Shown here: positions 6,679-13,750 of the stretch, piece by piece | How positions within the stretch are numbered: the first letter of the stretch is position 1 | How the letters are laid out: each line of letters begins with the position of its first letter | Assembly: GCA_028290595.1 (NCBI GenBank) | Contig: JAQGJO010000487.1 | Span: 1-23,438 of the forward strand | Length of the DNA stretch: 23,438 bases | Reading direction: 5' to 3' | Source: Hyphomicrobiales bacterium | Lineage (GTDB): Bacteria > Pseudomonadota > Alphaproteobacteria > Rhizobiales > Beijerinckiaceae | The notes under the pieces: generated by a model | What the model saw: only the letters and a program-made list of their open reading frames with translations | Told to the model about the DNA's origin: nothing | The model's database searches: none | Translations under genes and position numbers: made by a program

Positions 6679-8012
6679 AGGATGATGCTCCGCAGTGCTG
6701 GAAGCTCATTTGGCGCGGCCTTCGCGGTTGTATCATTTGTCTTGCTTGGTGTCTTCCTGCGCATGCAAAGACCGAAATTCACTGGTGGCACGCGATGGTG
6801 GAAGCCAACCGCGCAGCCATCGAGCAACTGGCGCGCGATTTCAACGCCAGCCAGAATGAATTCACCATCGTAGCTACCTATAAAGGTAGCTACGATGCCA
6901 CGATGCAGGCCGGTCTCGCTGCCTTCGAGGAGGGCGACGCCCCGCATATCCTGCAAGTCGCCGAAGTCGGTACCGCGACCATGATGGCGACCAAAGGCCT
7001 GATCAAGCCGGTGCACGAGGTGATGCGCGAGGCGCGGCAGTATTTCGATCCGAACAGCTACCTTCCGGCGATTACGGGCTATTACTCGACGGCCAAGGGC
7101 GAGATGCTGTCATTCCCGTTCAACTCGTCTTCCGCGGTGATGTGGATCAACCAGGATGCGCTGGTCAAGGCCGGCCTGTCGCAGGCAAGGCTTGAGACCT
7201 GGCCGCAAGTCTTCGAAGCGGCGCGGCGCTTGCAGGCGAGCGGACATCCGACGTGCGGCTTCTCGACGGCCTGGCCGTCGTGGATCATGATCGAGCAATT
7301 CTCAGCGTGGCATAATCTGGCGATTGCATCCAAGGTGAACGGTATCGACGGGCTCGACGCGCGCCTCGCGTTCGATACGCCGCTGCACGCCCGCCACCTC
7401 TCCACGCTGGCGCAATTGCAGACGACGCGCGTCTTCGACTATTCCGGCCGCGAAGATCAGGCTGAAGGGCGTTTTGTTTCCGGCGAATGCCCCATTGTTT
7501 TGAGCTCTTCGGGGTTTTTCGGACGGGCGCAATCGCAGGCGAAATTCGCGTTTCGCTCAGCGCCCATGCCCTATTATCCCGATGTGGACGGCGCGCCCCA
7601 GAATTCCCTGATTGGCGGCGCCTCGCTCTGGGTCATGCGGGGCAAGACGCCGCACGAATATCGCGGCGTCGCCCGATTTTTCGCTTTCCTGTCCGAGATC
7701 GACCGTCAGGCGTGGCTTCATCAGCGGCTTGGCTATTTGCCCGTGACGCGCGTTGCGTTCGAACGCACGCGCGCCGAAGGGTTTTATGCGCAAAATCCAT
7801 TCCACCTGGTTCCTCTGGAATCGCTCACGCGCCGGCCGCCGACAGAAAATTCGCGCGGCGTGCGGCTCGGCGACATGGTTGGGTTGCGCAACATATGGGC
7901 GGAGGAGCTGGAAGCCGTTTTTGCCGGGCGCAAAGCGGCGGCGGCGGGACTGTCGGCAGCCGTCGAGCGGGGAGACGCCTTGTTGCGCGCCTTCGAGAAG
8001 GTCGCGAGATGA
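6675..8012 (+). CDS. Extracellular solute-binding protein family 1, UgpB-like, orphan
   Basis: This 445-residue protein resembles UgpB, the sn-glycerol-3-phosphate-binding protein of an ABC importer. A signal peptide ends at about PAHA (31). The mature N-terminus TEIHWWHAM, followed by LARDFNASQNEFTIV and TYKGSYDATM (Y69-D74), matches the family; later stretches include LPFNSSSAVMW-like FPFNSSSAVMWINQDAL and GGASLWVMRGKTPHEYRGVARFFAFL. No UgpA, UgpE or UgpC gene is present. The start codon overlaps the cyclase-gene stop (ATGA 6675-6678), and the stop overlaps the next start (ATGA 8009-8012), so translation is tied to the signalling genes. I infer a sensory role for a polyol-phosphate, sugar or related ligand, but transport through a permease encoded elsewhere cannot be excluded. 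Confidence 0.9.
   Translation: MKDDAPQCWKLIWRGLRGCIICLAWCLPAHAKTEIHWWHAMVEANRAAIEQLARDFNASQNEFTIVATYKGSYDATMQAGLAAFEEGDAPHILQVAEVGTATMMATKGLIKPVHEVMREARQYFDPNSYLPAITGYYSTAKGEMLSFPFNSSSAVMWINQDALVKAGLSQARLETWPQVFEAARRLQASGHPTCGFSTAWPSWIMIEQFSAWHNLAIASKVNGIDGLDARLAFDTPLHARHLSTLAQLQTTRVFDYSGREDQAEGRFVSGECPIVLSSSGFFGRAQSQAKFAFRSAPMPYYPDVDGAPQNSLIGGASLWVMRGKTPHEYRGVARFFAFLSEIDRQAWLHQRLGYLPVTRVAFERTRAEGFYAQNPFHLVPLESLTRRPPTENSRGVRLGDMVGLRNIWAEELEAVFAGRKAAAAGLSAAVERGDALLRAFEKVAR
6866..6897. repeat. Perfect 14-bp inverted repeat inside the UgpB-like gene
   Basis: CATCGTAGCTACCT (6866-6879), spacer ATAA (6880-6883), AGGTAGCTACGATG (6884-6897). All 14 pairs match. The hairpin covers the codons for the conserved YKGSYD segment about 190 bases into the gene and uses codons (GTA, GCT, GGT) that are less GC-rich than the surrounding gene. 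Confidence 0.85.
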
Positions 8013-9001
8013 TAACGCGCCGTTCGATACTGCGCCTGTCCGCAAGCGGCGCCGTAGTGATGGGCCTGCAGCGCGAATGTTTCGCACAGGCCGCTTCCGG
8101 GCAGACTGCGCTTCGCGCCGCCGACACCGCAAGTCTCGATTATCCGACGGTGCAGACGCTGTTCTTTATTGACCGCGCCTTGCGCAAGGCGAGCGGCGGG
8201 GATCTTTCCATTCGCGTCTTTCCCGACGCGCAACTCGGGCAGGAAACCGAAGTCATCGAACAGTTGCGCATCGGCGCCATCGATATGGCGCGGGTCAATG
8301 TCATGTCCCTCGCGTCCGTCGTTCCCGAGTTCGCGGTTCTCGGGTTACCCGGAATATTTTTGTCGGATTCGCATTTCGACAACTTCACCGGAGGGCCTGC
8401 TGGGCAGGCGTTTCTTGAACAACTGGAGAGCAAGGGATTTGTCGGCTTGACGCTTCTGGAGGGCGGAACGCGCCACCTCTACAATCGTGTCAGACCGGTC
8501 GAAAAAGTCGAGGATATGCAGGGGATGCGTTTGCGCACCGATCTTTCGTCGGCCAGCGGCTTTTTGTATCGGGCGCTGGGAACCACGGGCGTGCAATTGC
8601 CTTTGAGCCATGTGCTGCCGGCGCTCGAAGCGCGGCTCGTCGATGGTGCAATCGAGAATATCCTGACTTATGTCGCGCTCGGTCATTATCGTGCTGCACC
8701 GTTCATTGCGATGATCGAAATGGGCCGTCCCCCGGACATCCTCCTGATTGCGCAGCGGGCATGGAATGGTTTGACATCAGGACAACGGGAGCTTCTCAAA
8801 AACGCGAGCGGCGATGCGCGTCGGTTCATGAAGAAATCGTTCGAATACTGGAGCCGCGTATGCCTGCAGCAAATTCGCGATCGAGGCGTAATACAGACGC
8901 ATCCTGACGGATTGCTTCAGCCCGCGCGCGGCGCCATCGACGCAATGCTGGCGCAACTCGACATGATGAAGTGGTTCGAGGTCGTTCGCTCGGCGCGATA
9001 G
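8009..9001 (+). CDS. TRAP-type substrate-binding protein (DctP family), second copy, Tat-like signal
   Basis: This 330-residue protein is a paralogue of the protein at 905-1873: both mature N-termini read RAAD then DYPTV, and both share the LG(E/Q)E and GAIDxxRxN motifs. The signal peptide starts MITRRSILRLSASG, a twin-arginine-like pattern, and ends near CFAQA. Conserved features are MRLRTD with the ligand Arg at about R176 and LVDGAIEN (D212), where one residue is inserted relative to the usual VDGxEN. No DctQ or DctM gene is nearby. ATG 8009 overlaps the previous stop as ATGA; the frame is open much further upstream, but that part is antisense-like noise within the previous gene. It is the last gene of the signalling operon and probably works as a sensor subunit like the first copy. 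Confidence 0.87.
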   Translation: MITRRSILRLSASGAVVMGLQRECFAQAASGQTALRAADTASLDYPTVQTLFFIDRALRKASGGDLSIRVFPDAQLGQETEVIEQLRIGAIDMARVNVMSLASVVPEFAVLGLPGIFLSDSHFDNFTGGPAGQAFLEQLESKGFVGLTLLEGGTRHLYNRVRPVEKVEDMQGMRLRTDLSSASGFLYRALGTTGVQLPLSHVLPALEARLVDGAIENILTYVALGHYRAAPFIAMIEMGRPPDILLIAQRAWNGLTSGQRELLKNASGDARRFMKKSFEYWSRVCLQQIRDRGVIQTHPDGLLQPARGAIDAMLAQLDMMKWFEVVRSAR

Positions 9002-9045
9002 TGCCCCCTGCCGTGACGAGTGAAATCTGCACAGTGCTAAAGGTT

Positions 9046-9063
9046 CTGCGCTACTCTGCGCAG
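9046..9063. terminator. Weak hairpin after the signalling operon
   Basis: CTGCGC (9046-9051) and GCGCAG (9058-9063) form a 6-bp GC-rich stem with loop TACTCT, 45 bases after the stop of the last signalling gene. There is no T-run after it, so factor-independent termination is doubtful. Confidence 0.25.
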
Positions 9064-9110
9064 CCTGGCGCCCTCAGGTACGCAATCTGCTGGATGAATG
9101 GGAGTCGGGA

Positions 9111-9494
9111 ATGAAGGTGATAAAACGGCTCTGCTTACTCGGCTGCCTGTTTGTGAGCCTGCCCGCTTTGGGACAGGACAGTCCGATCGACCCGGTGACG
9201 AAATATATCGATGGATGTTCCAGTCTCGCCGTGAACACGCCTATGAGCGATCCGACCGCTGCGTATGCCGCCGGCCGCTGCGCGGGAGCGATCGAAAGCC
9301 TATTCCGCTTTTCGGGCGATCTGCCGGTAGGCGCCCGGTTTTGCACCGACAAACTGACAATCCCTTTTGCGGCACAGGCCATCGTCATCCGGGCGAAGAA
9401 ATTCGACAGCAGCCACCTGGCAGCAGCTCCGTTTGCCTACTTTGCCGCCAGCGCCTTGCATGACCTGGCTCCGCCGCCTTGCGATACGAAATAG
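9111..9494 (+). CDS. Small secreted Cys-rich protein, possibly Rap1a/Tai-like
   Basis: This 127-residue protein has a clear signal peptide (MKVIKRLCLLGCLFVSLPALG, cleavage near residue 22) and four Cys residues in the mature part (DGC, GRCAGAI, FCTDK, PPCD). The spacing of YIDGC, then a region ending AAGRCAGAIESLF, then FC, resembles the Rap1a/Tai family, known as periplasmic immunity proteins against type VI effectors and also widespread as plain secreted hypotheticals. GGAG at 9101-9104 supports the ATG at 9111. It stands alone: 109 bases after the signalling operon and convergent with the TctC gene. No effector gene is visible nearby, so an immunity role is only a possibility. The resemblance is by pattern only. 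Confidence 0.75.
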   Translation: MKVIKRLCLLGCLFVSLPALGQDSPIDPVTKYIDGCSSLAVNTPMSDPTAAYAAGRCAGAIESLFRFSGDLPVGARFCTDKLTIPFAAQAIVIRAKKFDSSHLAAAPFAYFAASALHDLAPPPCDTK

Positions 9495-9591
9495 AAATCG
9501 CTGCTGGCATGGGTCAGGGGGCGTGGCGACCTTTCGGCCGCGCGTCAAAAAGGCAAAGCCTCAGCATAAAATCTCCGATCGATGCTGCGCG

Positions 9592-10581
9592 TCAGTTCGC
9601 GGTCAGGCCGGCGGTCTGGGCGAGCCGGATGTACTGGCGGATGTCACTGGTGAAGAATTCTGTATAGGCGGCGGCTGACCCGCCGCGCACGTCGTAATCC
9701 TGGTTGGTGATCCTCTGCTGCGCCACCTTGTCGTTGAGCGCTTCATTGACGAATTTGTTCCAGATGTCGAGGATCGCCACAGGTGTCCCTGCGGGTGCGG
9801 CAAGGCCGCACCAGGGAACGATCTGAAAGCCGGGGAAGCCGGATTCCGCCATCGTCGGCAAATTGGGCAGACGGGGCGAGCGCTGCAGGCTCGACACGGC
9901 AAGCGGCCGCAAGGCGCCATTTTCCATAAAGGCGGAAGCGGCCCCGGTGGTCGTGAACATGAATTGGACATCGCCGGCGACAAGCGCGTTGACGGCCGGC
10001 GCCAGTCCCTGGAACGGCACGTGGGCGGCGACGTTCTGCGGCAGCTCCGCCTGCAGGAACATCATCGACATGGCCAGATGATGCTGCGAGGCATAGCCGC
10101 CGCTCGCATAATTGTACTTGCCGAAATTTTTCCTGAGTAGATCGATCAGTTCGGCGACGGATTTGACCGGCATCTCCTTGCGCACAAGCAGCGCCATGGG
10201 CGCTTCCGCCAACAGGACGATTGGATCGAGATCCTTGATCGGATCGTAGCGCAGGTCTTTGTTGAGCGCCGGCGCCGATCCATGCGTGCTGGACGTGGTG
10301 ACAACCACCGTGTGCCCGTCAGGCGCAGATTGTTTGGCGGCCAGAATGCCGGTGATGCCACTGGCGCCGGCGCGATTTTCGACCGTGAGCTGCCAGCCGT
10401 ATTTTTCGGTTAGAAACTGGCCGACGACGCGGGCGATGCCGTCGTAAGGGCCGCCTGCCGGATAGGGCACGATGACCTTGATATTCTGCGTCGGAAATTT
10501 GGCCTCGTTCTGGGCAAAGGTTGCAGTCGGCCCGGCCATGCTTGCCAGGCCAGCCAAAAAGATACGGCGGTTCACCGTCAT
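9592..10581 (-). CDS. TctC/Bug-family tripartite tricarboxylate transporter binding protein
   Basis: This 329-residue periplasmic protein shows the Bug pattern: FPTQNIKVIVPYPAGGPYDGIAR, VENRAGASGITG, SAPDGHTV, HVPFQGLAPAVNALVAGDVQFMF, LPNLPTMAESGFPGF and APAGTPVAIL. The signal peptide MTVNRRIFLAGLASMAG has a twin Arg and ends near TFAQ. I chose ATG 10581 over the upstream in-frame ATG 10602 because GAGGGAGGA lies a few bases before it. It follows the IclR-type gene on the same strand (160-base gap) and lacks TctA/TctB partners. Such orphans are common in soil proteobacteria; they may share a distant permease or act in sensing. Being next to the hydantoinase and ABC genes suggests a substrate linked to that pathway, but this is inference. 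Confidence 0.9.
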   Translation of the reverse strand: MTVNRRIFLAGLASMAGPTATFAQNEAKFPTQNIKVIVPYPAGGPYDGIARVVGQFLTEKYGWQLTVENRAGASGITGILAAKQSAPDGHTVVVTTSSTHGSAPALNKDLRYDPIKDLDPIVLLAEAPMALLVRKEMPVKSVAELIDLLRKNFGKYNYASGGYASQHHLAMSMMFLQAELPQNVAAHVPFQGLAPAVNALVAGDVQFMFTTTGAASAFMENGALRPLAVSSLQRSPRLPNLPTMAESGFPGFQIVPWCGLAAPAGTPVAILDIWNKFVNEALNDKVAQQRITNQDYDVRGGSAAAYTEFFTSDIRQYIRLAQTAGLTAN

Positions 10582-10660
10582 AATGTCCTCCCTCGCGTCC
10601 ATGATTTCCGGACGTCGTCGTGCTGCGCGAACAGCCAGCGCTTACGCGCCGTTCAGTAAT

Positions 10661-10683
10661 ATGCCGTCTGGCTTGTTTTCAGA
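10661..10683. promoter_or_regulatory. Imperfect inverted repeat upstream of the TctC gene
   Basis: Within the 160-base gap between the IclR-type gene and the TctC gene, GTCTG and CAGAC lie about 10 bases apart, near a TTGTCT on the minus strand with a TATTAC-like box about 19 bases further. It may be a promoter or operator for the TctC gene. The evidence is thin. Confidence 0.25.
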
Positions 10684-10741
10684 CAATGAAAATTGCTCGT
10701 ATTTGCGACTAAGAATCCGACCGCACTTCAGCCCACGGAAT

Positions 10742-11530
10742 TCACGAAAAAATCCCACGAACGCCTTCCAGCAGCGCCTTGGCAAAGACACCATCATAGC
10801 TTGTGTCGAACTGATCGTCGCTTCCGGTAATCGTGATGGCTGCAACTGTGTTCTGGCTTTGGTCGCGCACCGGCGCCGCCAGGCTCAGGACTCCCGGATG
10901 AGTATTGCCGAAGCCTGTCGTGATGCCGCGTTCGCGGTCCTCAAGAAATATGCTCATGGCTTTGGCGACTGAAAACTGATGCCACGGATCTGAAGGTTTC
11001 GACTTCTTGAGCGCTCCAGCGATGATCCTTTCAACGGATGTCTCGGGAAAACTCGCCATCAGCGAGCGGCCTGTCGCTGTGAGTGGTGAAAGAACAGCAC
11101 CGAGGCGCAGATCAAGGTGCCATTGCGCCGCCGGCAACCGATGGACGATCGTCGGTCCCGCCGAGCCCCAGACAGAGAGTTGGATCGACTGGTCGACGCT
11201 ACTGCGAATACGCATCATCGCATGGCGCGCTTCCTCTACGGCGTCGACTTGCGCCAGGGCAGCTAGACCGAGGTTGAGCGCCGCCGGGCCGAGCCGGTAC
11301 AGGCCCGCGTCGTCGCGGGCGATAATCCCCTTGCGAACGAAACTTGTGACGTAAAAATAAGCCTTGCTCGGGCTCATATTCAGCGCTGCTGCAATCGCGG
11401 TCAGCGATTTCGGCGTGCGCAGGCTGCCCATATAGGCAAGCACATCACAGCCGATTTCGACCGACTGAATGCCCTTCTTCCTGCTTATGTTGAGGCTCTC
11501 GCTATCAAGGGTCTCGGCTTCCTTCAACAT
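10742..11530 (-). CDS. IclR-family transcriptional regulator
   Basis: This 262-residue protein has an N-terminal winged helix (about 20-85; GIQSVEIGCDVLAYM, PKSLTAIAAALNMSPSKAYFYVTSFVRKGII, YRLGPAALNLG). A C-terminal effector domain of the IclR type follows (SVWGSAGPTIVHR, LGAVLSPLTATGRSLMA, ERGITTGFGNTHPGVLSLAAPVRDQ). The effector domain binds small metabolites in this family. I chose ATG 11530 rather than the in-frame ATG at 11551 because GGGAGGA lies just upstream on the minus strand. It is divergent from hyuA with 150 bases between the starts, so it most likely controls the hydantoinase/transport genes and perhaps the TctC gene downstream. Repression or activation cannot be told from sequence. 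Confidence 0.9.
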   Translation of the reverse strand: MLKEAETLDSESLNISRKKGIQSVEIGCDVLAYMGSLRTPKSLTAIAAALNMSPSKAYFYVTSFVRKGIIARDDAGLYRLGPAALNLGLAALAQVDAVEEARHAMMRIRSSVDQSIQLSVWGSAGPTIVHRLPAAQWHLDLRLGAVLSPLTATGRSLMASFPETSVERIIAGALKKSKPSDPWHQFSVAKAMSIFLEDRERGITTGFGNTHPGVLSLAAPVRDQSQNTVAAITITGSDDQFDTSYDGVFAKALLEGVRGIFS

Positions 11531-11550
11531 GACGCTTCCTCCCTTCGCCA

Positions 11551-11580
11551 TTTCATAATGCGAAAACGACTTTTATAATG
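11551..11580. promoter_or_regulatory. Paired direct repeats in the IclR-hyuA divergent region (candidate operator)
   Basis: TTTCATAATG (11551-11560) and TTTTATAATG (11571-11580) are near-identical decamers repeated with a 20-base period, about two DNA turns. They lie between the divergent IclR and hyuA starts, where an autoregulatory binding site is expected. A palindromic AAAA-CGAC-TTTT lies between them. Confidence 0.4.
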
Positions 11581-11609
11581 TTGCAAACGGGAAAGCCAAT
11601 TGTTATGAG
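11581..11609 (+). promoter_or_regulatory. Candidate sigma-70 promoter for hyuA
   Basis: TTGCAA (11581-11586), a 17-base spacer, then TATGAG (11604-11609), about 70 bases before the hyuA start and directly beside the paired decamer repeats. Similarity to consensus is moderate. Confidence 0.35.
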
Positions 11610-11680
11610 TCAGGCCAAGGGCCGATATCACAAGCAACAGGGCCCGATCATGTGGAGCAAACGCGGAGAGGGAAATTCTC

Positions 11681-13750
11681 TTGTCCAGTTGGCTGGTTGG
11701 CGTCGACACCGGCGGAACCTTTACGGACCTCATTGCCGTCAACACCGAAACCGGGGTGTTGGAGCGCGCAAAGGTGCCTTCCGTCCCCAGTGATCCCTCG
11801 ATCGCAGTCCTCAACGCTTTGGAGCATCTCTTCAACAACGGTGTGCGCCCGCAGGATATCTCGCTGTTTGTGCATGGGACGACGGTCGCGACGAATGCCT
11901 TGCTGGAGGGCAAGGGGGTGCGAACCGGCCTGCTTGTCACGCGCGGGTTCAGGGCTGTCTACGAGGCGCGCGGCTGGTCGCAGCCGACCGGCAGCGATCT
12001 GCTCGACACATTCTATCGCAAGCCGCCGCTGCTTGCCCCGCAAGCCTTGACGGAAGAGGTGATCGAACGCCTGGATTTCGAAGGCAAGGTAATTACCCCG
12101 CTCGATGAGAACGCCTTGCGCGCCTCGGTGCGAAAGCTTCGCGAAGATGGCGTCGAAGCCATCGCCGTCTGTTTTCTGTTCTCGTTTATCAACCCGGCGC
12201 ACGAGCGGCGCGCGGCGGAGATCGTCGGCGAGGAAGCGCCGGGCGTGCGTATCTCGCTCTCGTCAAACGTCCTGCCGGTGGTGCGCGAATATCCCCGCCT
12301 GTCGACAACTGTGATCGACGCCTTTGTCGGCCCCAAGATCGAGACTTATCTCCTCAAGCTTGAGAAGCGCCTGATCGAGCGTGGCCTGGTCACGCCGCAA
12401 CTCTTTCTCATGCAGTCAAACGGCGGGCTGATGCGCATCTCGCTTGGCGCGCGCCATCCCAACCAGACCCTGCTCTCGGGGCCTGCAGCCGGCGTTATCG
12501 CGGGAGCGGAACTTGGCCGCGCTGCGGCCCGCAGTCATGTCCTCACCTTCGATATGGGCGGCACATCCACCGACATCAGCGTCATCATCGACGGCGCGAT
12601 GCTCGAGACCACGCAGGGGCAGATCGCTGGTCAGGACATCGGCACGCCCATGCTGCGCGTTCGGACCCTGGGCGCCGGTGGCGGCACGATCGCCTGGATC
12701 GGCAAGGACGGACTGCTGAAAGTCGGCCCGCGCAGTTCGGGCTCGGTGCCCGGTCCCGCCTGTTACGGGCGCGGCGGAACCGAGCCGACGGTGACGGACG
12801 CCAATGCGGTGCTGGGTTATCTCGGCAGCGGCGCCAAGCTCGCGGGGACGCTGCAACTTGACGAGGCTAAAGCGCGGGCTGCGATGAAAAGCGTGGGCGA
12901 CCGGCTCGGCTTCGACGAAGTGCAATGCGCCTCAGGGCTGCTGCGCATTGTCAACACGCAGATGGCAGTCGATCTACGCCTCGCATTGCAGGAGCAAGGC
13001 CAGGATCCGCGCAAATTCACCTTGATTGCTTTCGGTGGCGCCGGTCCTTTGCACGCGGCGACCCTGGCGCGCAGCGTCGGCATACCGCGAGTGCTGATTC
13101 CTGTCTCGCCCGGGCTGAACTGCGCCATGGGCATGCTGCAGACGAAAGTGCGGCACTCCTATCTCAAATCGGAGATCGGCATGCTGGCCGGATTCCCGTC
13201 ACGGCGCATCGGCGATATCTTCGCAGGGCTTGAGCAACAGGCGCTGGAAGAGGCTGGACTGGAGGGCTTCGAGCCCTCGAAGGTGAAGCTGGTGCGTCTG
13301 CTAGACCTGCGCTACCCGCACCAGGGCTACACGCTCGCCGTGGCCTGCCCAGCGCAGATTGACGATGCCGCCAAAGCAAAAATAAAGCAGGATTTCGATA
13401 CCCTGCATCACTCGGTCTACGGCCAGTCTGCGCCGGCGGAAGCTGCCGAGATCGTCACCTTTCGCCTGCAGTCCGAAATCGAAGTTCCAAAGCTGTCGCT
13501 CCCGACATTGCCGAAGGGTGACGGCAAGCCGGCGCGCGCAATCATCGGGCGGCGCTCGATTTATGATCTCGCAGCGGCACGCTTCACCGAGGTCAATATC
13601 TACGACCGGCAGCATCTGCAGGCCGATGATGTGATCGAAGGGCCCGCGCTGATCCATCAGTTCGATTCCACGACCGTGCTTCTCGCCGGCCAGAGGCTTG
13701 AAGTCCAGCCGACCGGGGCGCTCGAAATCAGCGAGGGCAAATCGACATGA
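11681..13750 (+). CDS. hyuA: Hydantoinase/oxoprolinase A subunit (N-methylhydantoinase type)
   Basis: This 689-residue cytoplasmic protein belongs to the HyuA/OPLAH family, which uses ATP to open cyclic amides or imides such as N-methylhydantoin or 5-oxoproline and works with HyuB. An N-terminal phosphate-binding motif VGVDTGGTFTDL (about 6-17), FVHGTTVATNALLEG, DMGGTSTDIS (from D291), GAGGGTIAW (from G331) and AFGGAGPLHA are all present, and the length is typical. The start is TTG 11681, supported by GGAGAGGGAAA at about 11666-11675; no in-frame ATG fits better. The stop overlaps the next start (ATGA 13747-13750). The divergent IclR gene probably regulates it. The exact substrate cannot be read from sequence; acetone/acetophenone carboxylase relatives share the fold but usually have further subunits. 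Confidence 0.92.
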   Translation: MSSWLVGVDTGGTFTDLIAVNTETGVLERAKVPSVPSDPSIAVLNALEHLFNNGVRPQDISLFVHGTTVATNALLEGKGVRTGLLVTRGFRAVYEARGWSQPTGSDLLDTFYRKPPLLAPQALTEEVIERLDFEGKVITPLDENALRASVRKLREDGVEAIAVCFLFSFINPAHERRAAEIVGEEAPGVRISLSSNVLPVVREYPRLSTTVIDAFVGPKIETYLLKLEKRLIERGLVTPQLFLMQSNGGLMRISLGARHPNQTLLSGPAAGVIAGAELGRAAARSHVLTFDMGGTSTDISVIIDGAMLETTQGQIAGQDIGTPMLRVRTLGAGGGTIAWIGKDGLLKVGPRSSGSVPGPACYGRGGTEPTVTDANAVLGYLGSGAKLAGTLQLDEAKARAAMKSVGDRLGFDEVQCASGLLRIVNTQMAVDLRLALQEQGQDPRKFTLIAFGGAGPLHAATLARSVGIPRVLIPVSPGLNCAMGMLQTKVRHSYLKSEIGMLAGFPSRRIGDIFAGLEQQALEEAGLEGFEPSKVKLVRLLDLRYPHQGYTLAVACPAQIDDAAKAKIKQDFDTLHHSVYGQSAPAEAAEIVTFRLQSEIEVPKLSLPTLPKGDGKPARAIIGRRSIYDLAAARFTEVNIYDRQHLQADDVIEGPALIHQFDSTTVLLAGQRLEVQPTGALEISEGKST

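Noticed and set aside
7487..8008. N-terminal extension of the second DctP gene
   Set aside because: The frame is open upstream, but this stretch is the alternative frame of the UgpB-like gene. The signal peptide starts exactly at ATG 8009 with an ATGA overlap.
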